Source of the DNA: Hoyosella levis
Lineage (GTDB): Bacteria; Actinomycetota; Actinomycetes; Mycobacteriales; Mycobacteriaceae
NCBI RefSeq assembly: GCF_026008515.1
Contig: NZ_BQYM01000005.1
Span: 124,001-188,000 of the forward strand
Direction: 5' to 3'
Length of the DNA stretch: 64,000 nt
Part shown: positions 46,943 to 55,931 of the stretch, piece after piece
Layout: every line of letters starts with the position of its first letter
Position numbering within the stretch: position 1 is the stretch's first letter
Made by a program: the position numbers and the translations under genes
Notes under the pieces: generated by a model
Told to the model about the DNA's origin: nothing
The model's database searches: none
What the model saw: only the letters and a program-made list of their open reading frames with translations

Positions 46943-47872
46943 TCAGGCGTCGGCGCGAGTAGTCGTGGCCTCGACTCGTGGCTTCTCGTAGCGGCGCGCG
47001 ATGATCATGATCGCGAGGACAGTGATCGCGCCAATGGCCATGAGGGCGAAGGTGATAGGAACATCACCGCTGGGCGCGAGGAGCTCCCGGCTATCGGTCT
47101 GCCAGGGCCACAGGGCGCGGAGCGAACCGAGCAGCAGGCCCGTCATCACCACCATGGTCAGGTGGTGGTAGTGCTCGAGCAGCCACTGGAGGAGCTTGAC
47201 GAACACGGAGAGCCCGAGGAAGGCGCCAAGAGCGAAGTAGAAGATGTAGCCGAGATCGCCGTCGTTCACCGCATCGAGGGTGGTGGTGTAGAGGCCCATG
47301 GCGAGCAGCATGAACGAGCCGGAGACGCCCGGCAGCACGAGCGCATTGATGGCGATGGCCGCGGCGCCCATGATGATCAGCGGGCTCGGGTCGGACGCGC
47401 TGCCCTCCGGGAAGCCGGTGAGGAAGAACGCGGCTACAGCGGCGGCGAGCGCGACGACATAGTTCATGGCGCTCCAGCGCCGACCGGTGTGGGTATAGGG
47501 CACCCAGATGGAGGCGAGCACGAGACCGAAGAAGACGGCGAAGGATCGTTGCGGATGCTCCTCGACGAGGGGCGCGAGGATTCTCGCGGCGATCAGCAGC
47601 ATCGCGACCATGCCGGCGAGCACGGCGATGATCATGATCCAGTCGACCTTGCGCAGCTCGGCCATGGCACGTCCTGGCCCCTGGCCGCGGGGGATGTCCG
47701 AGACGGCGAGGCGGAGCCCGCTCACGGTATGCCCCGCGGAGAGGATCAACCGGTCATACAGGCCGGTGATGAGAGCGACCGTGCCGCCGCTGACTCCGGG
47801 GATCACCTCGGCGGTGCCCATGAGGCCGCCGCGGACAACGTTGAGCACATGCGTGCTAGGAGCATTCGCCAT
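46943..47872 (-). CDS. DUF368 polyprenyl-phosphate transporter (PopT-like)
   Basis: 309 residues, about eight to nine membrane helices in two inverted halves, each with the family signature: EVIPGVSGGTVALITGLYDRL (residues ~22-42) and LVLPGVSGSFMLLAMGLY (~178-195). Published work on this family shows that DUF368 proteins return undecaprenyl phosphate across the membrane for reuse in peptidoglycan and polymer synthesis; assignment here is by family. The C-terminal tail is basic. The downstream 148-residue membrane protein is probably co-transcribed. Confidence 0.92.
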   Translation of the reverse strand: MANAPSTHVLNVVRGGLMGTAEVIPGVSGGTVALITGLYDRLILSAGHTVSGLRLAVSDIPRGQGPGRAMAELRKVDWIMIIAVLAGMVAMLLIAARILAPLVEEHPQRSFAVFFGLVLASIWVPYTHTGRRWSAMNYVVALAAAVAAFFLTGFPEGSASDPSPLIIMGAAAIAINALVLPGVSGSFMLLAMGLYTTTLDAVNDGDLGYIFYFALGAFLGLSVFVKLLQWLLEHYHHLTMVVMTGLLLGSLRALWPWQTDSRELLAPSGDVPITFALMAIGAITVLAIMIIARRYEKPRVEATTTRADA

Positions 47873-47954
47873 GTGTAATAGGGTAAGCGGCCCGGCAGGG
47901 GATCAGCGTGTGATCCGCATTGCACGGGCCGCGTCGCTTCCGAGCGGGGCGACC

Positions 47955-49229
47955 CTATCCGGTGACGGCGGCGAGGCCGGTAGGGGTGTTGCCGAGCCGC
48001 GCGGAGACGATCTCCTCCGAAGCGAGGTCAACGGCGTGGATCGTGTCGCTGCTGGGATCACTCACGTAGGCGGTGCCGCCCTGGACGTGCAGCATGGGCA
48101 GCGGGTCCTTCCAGGACTCGGGAGCCTCCCAGGAGTCGATGACGGGGATGGCGCGGATCAGCTCGCCGGTCGCGGGGTCGAGCACGTGGATCGCGCCGTC
48201 CGTGCCGAGGACCAGCGCATGGCCATCGGCGTCGCGGGCGAGGGAGCGCGAGGTGTATTCGGTACCGAGCTCAACGGTGCGGATGCTCATGCTGGCGGTA
48301 TCGACGAGCGCGACAGTGGTGAGGGGCCCGTTCTCGGTCTCGCGATAGTCGGTGAGCACGATGGGGGAGCTGTCCTGGCCCGCGGCGGTGCCGATGCGAC
48401 CTGGCTCGGTGGGACTGGGGATCTTGGCAAAGGCGCCGTCGCGGTGGACCAGCACGCCGTCCTGGCAGCCCACGAGAAAGGCTTCCTGCGCCGCAGTGGC
48501 CTCGCCGTGCACGCCGGGGCAGTTCTCGTCGCGGTAGAGCTCGGTGCCGTCGGGAGCCTGGGCGAGGAGCCCGGTGCGCTGCTCGGAGTCGCCGATGCTG
48601 ATGATGCGCTCGCCCGAGGACAGCTCGATGGCCACGCCGTGGTGTGCCTCGGGCGCGGAGTACTCGAGGGTGGCGGGAGCATCCTTGCCGAGGTCGGTTG
48701 CCGCGAGGGACCGGATCCCGCCGCTGGCGTCGTCGAACAGGATGATCCGCCCTGCGTGGGTGACCACGTGGGCGGGCTTGCCCGCGTCGAACGATGTCTC
48801 GATCAGCCGCGGCTCGCTGGTGTAGTAGTGGCCGTGGTCGCCGTGGCCGTCGGTCCAGGTGCCCAGGTCGAGGACGCGGAACTGGTCAGCGGTGGAAACG
48901 ATGGCATGGCGCCCATCGCCGGCTGGCTTGATGGCCGCGAGATCGTCGATGGTGATGGTGCCGACAGTCTCCAGCGTGGTGGCATCGAGCACGGTGACGC
49001 CGGTGGGGCTCGCGACGGCGAGGCGTGGGGTCGGGGAATCCTGCTCGGACTTGCTGCTCGCGGCGGGAGCTGAGGACACGGCCGAGGCAGTGCTGGTTGA
49101 TCCTGGGCTGGCTGATCCCGGGCTGGCTGATCCTGGGCTAGCTGGTGCTGGAGGCTCGGTGCTGGTGCCGCAGGCGCTGAGGGCAAGACCGCTTGCGGCG
49201 AGGAGGGGCAGTGCTGATCGGAGTCGCAT
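47955..49229 (-). CDS. aztD: AztD-like zinc metallochaperone lipoprotein
   Basis: 424 residues. Lipoprotein signal with lipobox LSAC (residues 17-20), then a Pro/Ser/Ala linker containing three repeats of SPGSA/T. A seven-bladed beta-propeller-like domain follows, with His-rich loop DGHGDHGHYY, EAHHGVAIEL and CPGVHGEATAAQEAFLVGCQDG, features of the periplasmic zinc chaperone AztD. It would bind Zn(II) outside the cell and hand it to an ABC importer, which is not in the window. A Zur-like palindrome lies 7 bases before the start codon, supporting zinc control. Confidence 0.85.
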   Translation of the reverse strand: MRLRSALPLLAASGLALSACGTSTEPPAPASPGSASPGSASPGSTSTASAVSSAPAASSKSEQDSPTPRLAVASPTGVTVLDATTLETVGTITIDDLAAIKPAGDGRHAIVSTADQFRVLDLGTWTDGHGDHGHYYTSEPRLIETSFDAGKPAHVVTHAGRIILFDDASGGIRSLAATDLGKDAPATLEYSAPEAHHGVAIELSSGERIISIGDSEQRTGLLAQAPDGTELYRDENCPGVHGEATAAQEAFLVGCQDGVLVHRDGAFAKIPSPTEPGRIGTAAGQDSSPIVLTDYRETENGPLTTVALVDTASMSIRTVELGTEYTSRSLARDADGHALVLGTDGAIHVLDPATGELIRAIPVIDSWEAPESWKDPLPMLHVQGGTAYVSDPSSDTIHAVDLASEEIVSARLGNTPTGLAAVTG

Positions 49230-49235
49230 AGCTGC

Positions 49236-49250
49236 TAATGATAATCATAA
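49236..49250 (-). promoter_or_regulatory. Zur-like operator upstream of aztD
   Basis: TAATGATAATCATAA on the plus strand contains the near-perfect palindrome ATGATAATCAT, like AT-rich Zur boxes of actinobacteria. On the minus strand it includes TATGAT, a good -10. It lies directly before the aztD start and stands out in a GC-rich context. Confidence 0.6.
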
Positions 49251-49253
49251 CCG

Positions 49254-49691
49254 TCAAGCTGTCGCGAACAGGCTTGCCACGAACCCCGCGAACAGCACCG
49301 CGAAGCCGCCGATCTCGGCCACGATCAAAGCGATCATGAAGCCATGCAGCCCTCGCACCGGGCTGTCGAACTGGTTCGTCGTATCCCGCAGCCAGCCATG
49401 CACCACGTACGAGGCGATCGCGCCGACGAAGAACACCAGCACCGCCAGCACCGCCACCGCATTGACCCACGACGGCCAGATGCTCAGCTCCGCGAACACA
49501 GCCAGCAGCAACGATGCGAACGAGTACAGCAGCGCCGCCCGGTGCGCGATGTCGACGTACGGATGCGCCGCATGCTCTGGCGAGCGCGCGATCTGCACGT
49601 ACTTCCACACCCCGAGCAGCAGGGCCCACAGGAATATCGCTCCCGCGGCGAGCAGTGCGATTCTTGTCTCCAGCGCCAGTGCCATATCCAC
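49254..49691 (-). CDS. Four-helix membrane protein, function unknown
   Basis: 145 residues with four membrane helices (residues ~8-28, 50-70, 77-98, 118-142) and short loops, one with [19 protein letters not shown]. The overall look recalls small HabA-type (hydroxylaminobenzene mutase-like) membrane proteins, but the resemblance is weak. Upstream of aztD on the same strand with a 24-base gap that holds the Zur-like box. Confidence 0.7.
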   Translation of the reverse strand: MDMALALETRIALLAAGAIFLWALLLGVWKYVQIARSPEHAAHPYVDIAHRAALLYSFASLLLAVFAELSIWPSWVNAVAVLAVLVFFVGAIASYVVHGWLRDTTNQFDSPVRGLHGFMIALIVAEIGGFAVLFAGFVASLFATA

Positions 49692-49757
49692 AAGGTCATT
49701 GTCTCACCCGCTAGGCTCTACAGGTCACGCAAGAGGCGCACGGAGAGGGAACACCAG

Positions 49758-50951
49758 GTGATCATCGGTACACCGCTGAGCGACGGAGCGACCCGCGTCA
49801 TGCTGCTCGGCGCAGGCGAGCTCGGCAAGGAAGTCATCATCGCGTTCCAGCGCCTCGGCGTCGAGGTCATCGCCGTGGATCGCTATGCCAAGGCGCCCGG
49901 CCACCAGGTCGCCCACCGCTCGCATGTCATCGACATGACGGACAGGGACGCGCTGCTCGCGCTGATCAAGCACGAGAAGCCGCACTACGTCGTTCCCGAG
50001 ATCGAAGCCATCGCTACCGACGCCCTCGCCGAAGCCGTGGCCAGCGACATCACCGAGGTCATCCCCACCGCCCGCGCGACCCAGCTCACCATGAACCGCG
50101 AAGGCATCCGCCGCCTCGCCGCCGAGGAGCTCGGCCTGCCCACCTCGCCCTATGCCTTCGCCGACACCTACGACGAGCTTGCTGCCGCCACCGAGCGCAT
50201 CGGCTACCCCTGCGTGGTCAAGCCGATCATGTCCTCCTCCGGCAAGGGCCAATCCGTCGTCCACGACGCTGACGGCCTCGAATCCGCGTGGGAGTACGCC
50301 CACGCCGGCGGCCGTGTCCACAACAATCGCGTCATCGTCGAGGGATTCGTCGACTTCGACTACGAGATCACCCTCCTCACCGTGCGATCAACCCATTCCG
50401 GCGCCATCACCACCTCCTTCTGCGCGCCCATCGGGCACCGCCAGGTCGCCGGTGACTATGTCGAGTCCTGGCAGCCCCACCCCATGAGCGATGCAGCGCT
50501 CTCCGCTGCCGAGGGCGTCGCCGCGAGTATCACCGCCGCGCTCGGTGGTCGCGGCGTCTTTGGCGTCGAGCTGTTCGTCAAGGGCGACGAGGTCTACTTC
50601 TCCGAGGTCAGCCCGCGCCCGCATGACACCGGTCTCGTCACTCTTGCCACCCAGCGGCTATCCCAGTTCGAGCTGCATGCCCGCGCGGTGCTCCGGCTCC
50701 CCGTTGACACCACCCTGCTCAGCCCGGGCGCTTCCGCGGTCATCTACGGTGGCGTCGATGCGCGCGCTATCCAGTTCCAGGGCGTCGACGAGGCGCTCGC
50801 GATTCCTGGCACCGATATCCGGTTGTTCGGCAAGCCCGTGAGCTTCGAGAACCGGCGCATGGGCGTCGCCGTTGCTGTGGCCGGCACCATTGACGAGGCC
50901 CGCGAGAACGCCACCAAGGCTGCCTCCTGCGTCACCGCTGTCACCCCGTAG
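49758..50951 (+). CDS. purT: Formate-dependent phosphoribosylglycinamide formyltransferase
   Basis: 397 residues from GTG 49758, preceded by GAGAGG eight bases upstream; the open frame before it overlaps the minus-strand membrane gene. ATP-grasp features: [85 protein letters not shown], and [25 protein letters not shown]. It formylates GAR with formate and ATP in purine synthesis, independent of folate. Confidence 0.97.
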   Translation: MIIGTPLSDGATRVMLLGAGELGKEVIIAFQRLGVEVIAVDRYAKAPGHQVAHRSHVIDMTDRDALLALIKHEKPHYVVPEIEAIATDALAEAVASDITEVIPTARATQLTMNREGIRRLAAEELGLPTSPYAFADTYDELAAATERIGYPCVVKPIMSSSGKGQSVVHDADGLESAWEYAHAGGRVHNNRVIVEGFVDFDYEITLLTVRSTHSGAITTSFCAPIGHRQVAGDYVESWQPHPMSDAALSAAEGVAASITAALGGRGVFGVELFVKGDEVYFSEVSPRPHDTGLVTLATQRLSQFELHARAVLRLPVDTTLLSPGASAVIYGGVDARAIQFQGVDEALAIPGTDIRLFGKPVSFENRRMGVAVAVAGTIDEARENATKAASCVTAVTP

Positions 50952-51220
50952 CTGGTTCTCGCGTCGCCAGGGCTTCTCATCGCCAGTGTGCGATTTCCGT
51001 CAGCCTTCGCGGAGAATCTGTCGTTTCTCGCACACGCGCGGATCCATGGCTGGCGAGCGGGGCACACTTCCTGGGCAGAGTCCGATGCTGTGCTGCGGCA
51101 GCGCCACCCGAATGTGATGTGAATCACAGCTAGGGGTGGAACCATTCGACGGCGTCCAGCATCTGTCTCGTGTGAAAGGGATGATCCTGGCTGCGATCCG
51201 GCGGCCAACGCGGAGGTGCC
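50952..51220. other. 269-bp intergenic region with weak hairpin and Crp-type site
   Basis: No gene was found here. GTGTGCGA (50986-50993) and TCGCACAC (51028-51035) form an 8-bp stem that could end purT transcription. The Crp-type site at 51113-51128 lies in the second half. CGGAGG before 51221 is the Shine-Dalgarno of the next gene. Confidence 0.6.
51113..51128. promoter_or_regulatory. Perfect Crp/cAMP-receptor-type binding site
   Basis: TGTGA-TGTGAA-TCACA matches the TGTGA-N6-TCACA consensus of Crp (shared by E. coli CRP and mycobacterial Crp) at all ten fixed positions. It lies 93 bases before the start of the type VII-like cassette, a sensible position for control of that operon. Confidence 0.7.
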
Positions 51221-51514
51221 ATGCATGACTCGGAACTCGTAGCGGATACCGGTGCGCTCACCGCGCTGGCAGCCGAGGTCGAGCGCTGCGCTGGTGACGT
51301 CGGTTCGATCGACTTCGGCGTGGGCGCGCCGCCTGGGCTCGCTGGCTCGGGGCTTGATGCGGCAATCGCGGAGATCGTCGATGCGTCTGTCGCGGTGCGG
51401 GAAACACATGTGGATGCGTTGCGCAGCCACGGTCGGCGCATCGCCGCTGCTTGTGACGGCTACGACGCAGCCGAGACGGCATCCGCGCAACGGCTCCTGG
51501 GGGCGTGGCCATGA
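51221..51514 (+). CDS. Small helical WXG100/ESAT-6-like protein
   Basis: 97 residues, predicted all helical: two amphipathic stretches (TGALTALAAEVERCAGDVG and IVDASVAVRETHVDALRSHGRRIAAACDGYDAAE) around a Gly/Pro turn. Length and shape fit small type VII secretion partners, although the WXG turn itself is absent. Shine-Dalgarno CGGAGG. Its stop overlaps the next start (ATGA), so it is translated together with the WXG-hydrolase protein, probably as its secretion partner. Assignment is by size and context. Confidence 0.65.
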   Translation: MHDSELVADTGALTALAAEVERCAGDVGSIDFGVGAPPGLAGSGLDAAIAEIVDASVAVRETHVDALRSHGRRIAAACDGYDAAETASAQRLLGAWP

Positions 51515-53199
51515 GCTCGGTCACCGTGTCGCGCGCACGGGCCCTGGCCTGGGAAGCCCTGGAGCATCACGCAGCGCTGTACGAGTCAGCCGCATCCTCC
51601 CTCGTGGCGTATTCCGATGCAGCGCTCGACGCGTTCGACGTCGTGCATCCACCGAGCTGGGATGGCGCCGCCGCTCGGCTGGCACGCGAACGCTTCATCG
51701 AGCAGCGGGCGTCGGGCCGCGCATCGGCAACGGACTTCGAGACAGCGGCCGCGGCAATGCGCCAGGTCGCGCGCACCATGCGGACGGAGCAATCAGCCGC
51801 GATGAGCACTGTGGGCGCAGCGATCATGGACGGTTTTGATGTCAGTGACTCATGGGGCGTGACCGCCCCGCAGGGGGCTAGCCTGCCGGAGGAGCGCGCG
51901 GTCAAGCTGGCGCACCATCAGGAGCAGGTGAGTGCCGCCGCGAACGCGTTCCACGCATCTCTCGCGAGATCGATCGAGTCCTTGCGCGGCGCAATGCCCC
52001 AGCGGAAGTCCCCGGCAGGGGAATCCAGTGGCGGGGATCGTGCACCCGGACCTCCTGCGAATGGTTCGGCGAAGCAGAACCGCGATTACTGGGACGCGCT
52101 CACCGAGCAGCAGCGGACGTGGGTGCTCGAGGAGCATCCGGAGTGGATCGGCGATCTTGATGGCGTGCCGTCGGGCGTGCGGCATGAGGCGAACGTCGCG
52201 CAGATCGATAGCGAGCGCGCGCGCCTCGAGAGCCAGCGCAAGGACCTGGTCGGGGAGCTCGACGGCAACATGCTCGGCGGGGTGCTCTCTAACGCTGACG
52301 CGGAGCTCTGGTACACCGAGCGCAAGCTGGAAGACCTCGCCACGATCAAGGAACTGCTCAAGGACTATCCGGATGGCCGGTTGATGCTGCTCGATATGCG
52401 ATCAGGGGAACGGGGCATGGCAGCGTTCGCGGTCGGGGACCCAGACAAGGCTGACCATGTCTCGGTCGCGACGCCTGGTTTCACCACCAACATCGCCGAT
52501 TCCTTCGAGGGCATGGTCAAGGAGACGGCAAGCCTGCAGCGCGAAGCTGAACGGCAGCTGTTCAACAATGGCAAGGGCGATGAGACTGTCGCCTCGATCG
52601 CATGGCTTGGATACGAGCCACCACAGAATGACGGCCCCGGCTGGGCGGACATGCCTGTCAGCTTCACCGATGTCGCGCAGAGCGACCATGCCAAGGAGGG
52701 CGCGGCGAAGCTCGCATCCTTCTATGACGGGATCGCGGCGGCATCCGAGCAGGATGACCCACATATCACCGCGCTCGGCCACTCCTACGGCTCATACACG
52801 ACAGGGCTCGCGTTGCAGGACCCTAGCCCGGGGCAGCCCGTCGATGACGCGGTGTTCTACGGCTCGCCAGGCATCAACGCCAGCGACGAGAAGGACCTCG
52901 GCCTCAAGGAAGGACACGCGTACGTCATGGAGGCCGAAGGGGTGTGGAGCTTCATGGGCGGCGACGGAGATGCGATCGGTGATCTCGGCAACTTCGGCAC
53001 ATTTGGCCCCGACCCCACCGAGGCTGGCTTCGAGCAACTGTCCACCGACGAATCGATCACCCCCGATGGCATCGAGCGCGAGCACTCGACCGGTCACAGT
53101 GAGTATTCCCGCATGGGAACGAATGGGGAGCTGAGAACATCGGGCTACAACATGGCTGTCATTGTCGGCGGTCTCCCGGATCAGGTGGTGCGCAGATGA
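51511..53199 (+). CDS. WXG-like domain fused to DUF1023-type alpha/beta hydrolase (type VII substrate candidate)
   Basis: 562 residues from ATG 51511 (ATGA overlap). Residues 1-160 are helical with a SWDGAAARLARERF segment near residue 50, resembling WXG proteins of T7SS substrates. A Gly/Pro/Ser linker (residues ~165-190) follows. The C-terminal half is an alpha/beta hydrolase of the DUF1023 type: nucleophile in ALGHSYGSYTTGLAL (residue ~430), VFYGSPGINA, and a late GHSEYSRMG. No signal peptide. It would be a secreted esterase/lipase-like enzyme; the target is unknown. The downstream lipoprotein overlaps by 4 bases. Confidence 0.82.
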   Translation: MSSVTVSRARALAWEALEHHAALYESAASSLVAYSDAALDAFDVVHPPSWDGAAARLARERFIEQRASGRASATDFETAAAAMRQVARTMRTEQSAAMSTVGAAIMDGFDVSDSWGVTAPQGASLPEERAVKLAHHQEQVSAAANAFHASLARSIESLRGAMPQRKSPAGESSGGDRAPGPPANGSAKQNRDYWDALTEQQRTWVLEEHPEWIGDLDGVPSGVRHEANVAQIDSERARLESQRKDLVGELDGNMLGGVLSNADAELWYTERKLEDLATIKELLKDYPDGRLMLLDMRSGERGMAAFAVGDPDKADHVSVATPGFTTNIADSFEGMVKETASLQREAERQLFNNGKGDETVASIAWLGYEPPQNDGPGWADMPVSFTDVAQSDHAKEGAAKLASFYDGIAAASEQDDPHITALGHSYGSYTTGLALQDPSPGQPVDDAVFYGSPGINASDEKDLGLKEGHAYVMEAEGVWSFMGGDGDAIGDLGNFGTFGPDPTEAGFEQLSTDESITPDGIEREHSTGHSEYSRMGTNGELRTSGYNMAVIVGGLPDQVVRR

Positions 53200-53765
53200 A
53201 GCGATCAGCCAGGCTAGCGATGGCTCTGCCGATCGTGGCGATCGCCATGGCCGTGAGCGGATGCGGAGGCATCATGGACAACCCTTACAACCATTCCGAC
53301 GAAGAGATCGCCCAGGCCGCCGAGCTGATGCGCGATCTGCCGACGCTCGAGGAGACCGAGGCCACGATGGTCGCGGTGGTCGACGAGATCAAGGCCGCTG
53401 CGACCGCCATCAACCCGGCGCTGCGGTGGGAGGAATCCCGGCCGAGACGCGCCGAGGGGTGCGGCGGCGCGTTCGCGAGGACGGACGGCTCCAGCGTGCG
53501 CATGCCCTTGTGGGGATCGCAGGCTCCCATCCCCGATGCGGACTGGCCGGAGATCCTCGCCGCCGCCCGTGAGATCGCCGCGAGAGCGGGCATCCACGAT
53601 GTGAACGTCCGGGTCGACCAGCCGGGTGACCATGACGTCCTCCTCACCGGGGAGACCGGCAACCGGCTCCAGATCGGCACCAAGGTGGCGGCGAGCATCA
53701 CCGGCGAGACGGGCTGCCGGTACAAGGCAGAGAGCATGCCTGCCGGGGAGCCACCGGCGTCGTAG
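53196..53765 (+). CDS. LppA-like lipoprotein
   Basis: 189 residues. Signal with lipobox AVSGC (residues ~19-23), then SDEEIAQAAELMRDLPTLEETEATMVAVVDEI and a domain with two Cys (RAEGCGGAF, GETGCRYKAE) that may pair. Resembles the LppA/LppB lipoprotein family of mycobacteria, whose function is unknown. It is the third gene of an overlapping operon (ATGA) with the hydrolase, so it may protect against, anchor or fold that protein; this is inference. Confidence 0.75.
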   Translation: MKRSARLAMALPIVAIAMAVSGCGGIMDNPYNHSDEEIAQAAELMRDLPTLEETEATMVAVVDEIKAAATAINPALRWEESRPRRAEGCGGAFARTDGSSVRMPLWGSQAPIPDADWPEILAAAREIAARAGIHDVNVRVDQPGDHDVLLTGETGNRLQIGTKVAASITGETGCRYKAESMPAGEPPAS

Positions 53766-53869
53766 GACTGGTAGCCCTGCTGGCACCGGGCAATCCGGTG
53801 CTCGGTGCACGCACCGGACGTGGCGCGCATCATCGCTGGCAGGCAGGCCGACCGGCTACCGTATGCCGC

Positions 53870-54352
53870 ATGAACCTGCTAGGCGAGCTTATCGTCGCTC
53901 TCGTCATCATCATCGGCATCATCGGTACCGTGCTGCCGATCCTGCCCGGCGTGATCGTCATCTTCGGCGCAGTGCTGGCCTGGGCCATCTTCGAGGGCAC
54001 GACGCTCGGCTGGATGATCTTTCTCATGGTCACGGGATTCATCGTCATCACGGGGGTGCTGCAGTACACCTGGCCGGGGAGGTCCCTACGCGATGCAGGA
54101 ATCCCTACCCGGTCCATCGTGGTCGGGCTCGTCCTCGCTGTGGTCGGGTTCTTCGTCATCCCCGTCATTGGCCTGTTCATCGGCTTCATCGGGGGCACGT
54201 TCCTCGCCGAGACAGCCCGCGTCCGCCAAGCCGATGCGGCGTGGAATGCCACAGTGCATGCCACCAAGGCAGTCGTGCTCTCCACGCTGATCCAGCTCCT
54301 CGGAGCACTGGCCGCAGGTGCTACCTGGGCGATCGGCGCCTGGGTGCTGTAG
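53870..54352 (+). CDS. DUF456 family membrane protein
   Basis: 160 residues with four to five membrane helices and the family signature IIGIIGTVLPILPGVIVIFGAVLAWAIFEG at the N-terminus, plus GLFIGFIGGTFLAE and a terminal AAGATWAIGAWVL. The ATG at 53870 is chosen over an earlier ATG at 53798 because TACCGT lies seven bases upstream (leaderless pattern) and the extension is low complexity. Function unknown. Confidence 0.85.
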   Translation: MNLLGELIVALVIIIGIIGTVLPILPGVIVIFGAVLAWAIFEGTTLGWMIFLMVTGFIVITGVLQYTWPGRSLRDAGIPTRSIVVGLVLAVVGFFVIPVIGLFIGFIGGTFLAETARVRQADAAWNATVHATKAVVLSTLIQLLGALAAGATWAIGAWVL

Positions 54353-54368
54353 GCCCCCAGGCTCCCGG

Positions 54369-54432
54369 CCCACTGCGGTCCCACCCCGCTGCGATCCCAC
54401 CCCACTGCGATCCCGGCCCGCTGCGATCCCAC
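54369..54432. repeat. Four tandem 16-bp repeats
   Basis: Four adjacent units of consensus CCCRCTGCGATCCCAC at 54369, 54385, 54401 and 54417, each differing from the consensus by at most two bases. They lie between DUF456 and fprA, just before the terminator hairpin. Confidence 0.9.
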
Positions 54433-54446
54433 GAATGCTCCACGCA

Positions 54447-54498
54447 GCACAGCAGCCCCCGGTGGATCCGTGGGGATCGCGGCCGGGGGCTGCTGTGC
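54447..54498. terminator. 16-bp perfect hairpin between DUF456 and fprA
   Basis: GCACAGCAGCCCCCGG (54447-54462) pairs exactly with 54483-54498 around a 20-base loop. It ends ten bases before the fprA stop and would serve both convergent genes. Confidence 0.7.
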
Positions 54499-54507
54499 AG
54501 GATCGTG

Positions 54508-55887
54508 CTATTCCTCGTCAGTGACGCCGCTGGCGCGGAGCATCTCGTCGCGCTCGACGACCTTGATGCGGGGGCGCCCGTGCGGCTCGCCAAGAGCCTT
54601 CTCGTGAGCATCGAGCCGGTACCAGCCATCCCAGGTGGTGAACGGGACGCCCTTGCTGGTGAGGTGGTCGGTGATCGCGTCCTCGCGGGGATCGGTGGGC
54701 TCGGGCAGCGTCGGCATGTCCTCGAGGAGGCAGGCGATGGTCTCGTTCGCATCGCCCTTGGTGTGGCCGATCAAACCGATGGGGCCACGCTTGATCCAGC
54801 CGGTGACATAGATGCCGGGCAAGGCCTGGCCATCGTCGCCGGTGACGCGACCGGCCTCGTTGGGCACGGTGCCGGCCTGCTCGTCGAAGGGCAGCTTCGC
54901 GATGTTCTCCGACAGGTAGCCGACGGCGCGGTACACGGCCTGGACATCCCAGTCGGTGTACGTGCCGGTGCCGCGGACATTGCCGGTGCCGTCGAGCTCG
55001 GTGCGCTCGGTGCGTAGTCCGGTGACCTTGCCGTCGGCTCCGAGGATCTCGGTGGGGCTCTCGAAGAAGTGCAGGTAGATCTTGTTCGGCAGGCCCTTGG
55101 GATCGCGGATCGCGTAGTCCTGGATGATGTTGGCGACCTGGTCGACGATCTTCGACGAGCGCCGCGCGATCTCGGAGGCCTCGTCGTAATCGATATCGAT
55201 CGGGTCAACGATCACATCGACGTTGGGGGAGTGCGCGAGCTCCTTGAGCTCGAGCGGGGTGAACTTGGCCTGGGCGGGGCCGCGGCGGCCGAACACGTGG
55301 ACCTCGCGGGCCTTGGAGGCGCTCAATCCCTCGTAGACATTGTGGGGGATCTCGGTCTCGAGCAGTTCGTCGGCAGTCTTGGCGAGCACGCGAGCCACAT
55401 CGAGGGCGACGTTGCCAACGCCGAGGACGGCGACCTTCTCGGCCTCGAGGGGCCATTCGCGGGGCACGTCGGGGTGGCCGTCGTACCAGGACACGAAGTC
55501 GGCGGCGCCGTAGGAGCCATCGAGGTCGATGCCGGGGATCCCCAGGGCGCGGTCGGCGTTGGCGCCAGTGGCGAAGATGACCGCGTCGTAGAGGGAATGC
55601 AGCGTGGGCAGGTCGATGTCAGTGCCGTAGTCGACGTTGCCGAATAGCCGGACCTCAGGCTTGTCGAGCACCTTGTGCAGCGCCGTGATGATGCCCTTGA
55701 TTCGGGGATGATCGGGCGCGACGCCATACCGGATCAGCCCGAAGGGGGCGGGCATGCGCTCGAAGATGTCGATGCTGACCCCCCGTTCAGCCGCGGCGTC
55801 TGATTTCATCAAGGCGTCAGCGGCATAGATGCCGGCGGGGCCGGACCCGACGATTCCAACTCGCAACGGCCGATTCTGGTCAGTCAT
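54508..55887 (-). CDS. fprA: NADPH:ferredoxin oxidoreductase (FprA)
   Basis: 459 residues. FAD motif VGIVGSGPAGIYAADAL (residues 9-25), FGLIRYGVAPDHPRIK, NADPH motif VAVLGVGNVALDVARVL, HVFGRRGPAQAKFT, and GIYVTGWIKRGPIGLIGHTKGDA near the end, all typical of adrenodoxin-reductase-like FprA. It moves electrons from NADPH to ferredoxins, for example those serving cytochromes P450. It shares the reductase fold with the FprB fusion 9 kb away but lacks a ferredoxin domain. Confidence 0.97.
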   Translation of the reverse strand: MTDQNRPLRVGIVGSGPAGIYAADALMKSDAAAERGVSIDIFERMPAPFGLIRYGVAPDHPRIKGIITALHKVLDKPEVRLFGNVDYGTDIDLPTLHSLYDAVIFATGANADRALGIPGIDLDGSYGAADFVSWYDGHPDVPREWPLEAEKVAVLGVGNVALDVARVLAKTADELLETEIPHNVYEGLSASKAREVHVFGRRGPAQAKFTPLELKELAHSPNVDVIVDPIDIDYDEASEIARRSSKIVDQVANIIQDYAIRDPKGLPNKIYLHFFESPTEILGADGKVTGLRTERTELDGTGNVRGTGTYTDWDVQAVYRAVGYLSENIAKLPFDEQAGTVPNEAGRVTGDDGQALPGIYVTGWIKRGPIGLIGHTKGDANETIACLLEDMPTLPEPTDPREDAITDHLTSKGVPFTTWDGWYRLDAHEKALGEPHGRPRIKVVERDEMLRASGVTDEE

Positions 55888-55913
55888 CAGAAGCGCTTAA
55901 CCTCATTCTGGGG

Positions 55914-55931
55914 TGGACAGTCGAGTGTCCA
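55914..55931. promoter_or_regulatory. Inverted repeat upstream of fprA
   Basis: TGGACA-GTCGAG-TGTCCA (6-bp arms) lies 27 bases upstream of the fprA start in the 173-bp divergent region 55888-56060. Candidate operator. On the minus strand TACACT and TAATCT nearby are possible -10 elements. Confidence 0.4.

Noticed and set aside
50986-51035. Strong terminator for purT
   Set aside because: Only 8 bp pair and the loop is 34 bases. It is noted as a weak hairpin inside the intergenic entry.
54369-54432. CRISPR array
   Set aside because: The repeats are directly adjacent 16-bp units without spacers, and there are no cas genes.
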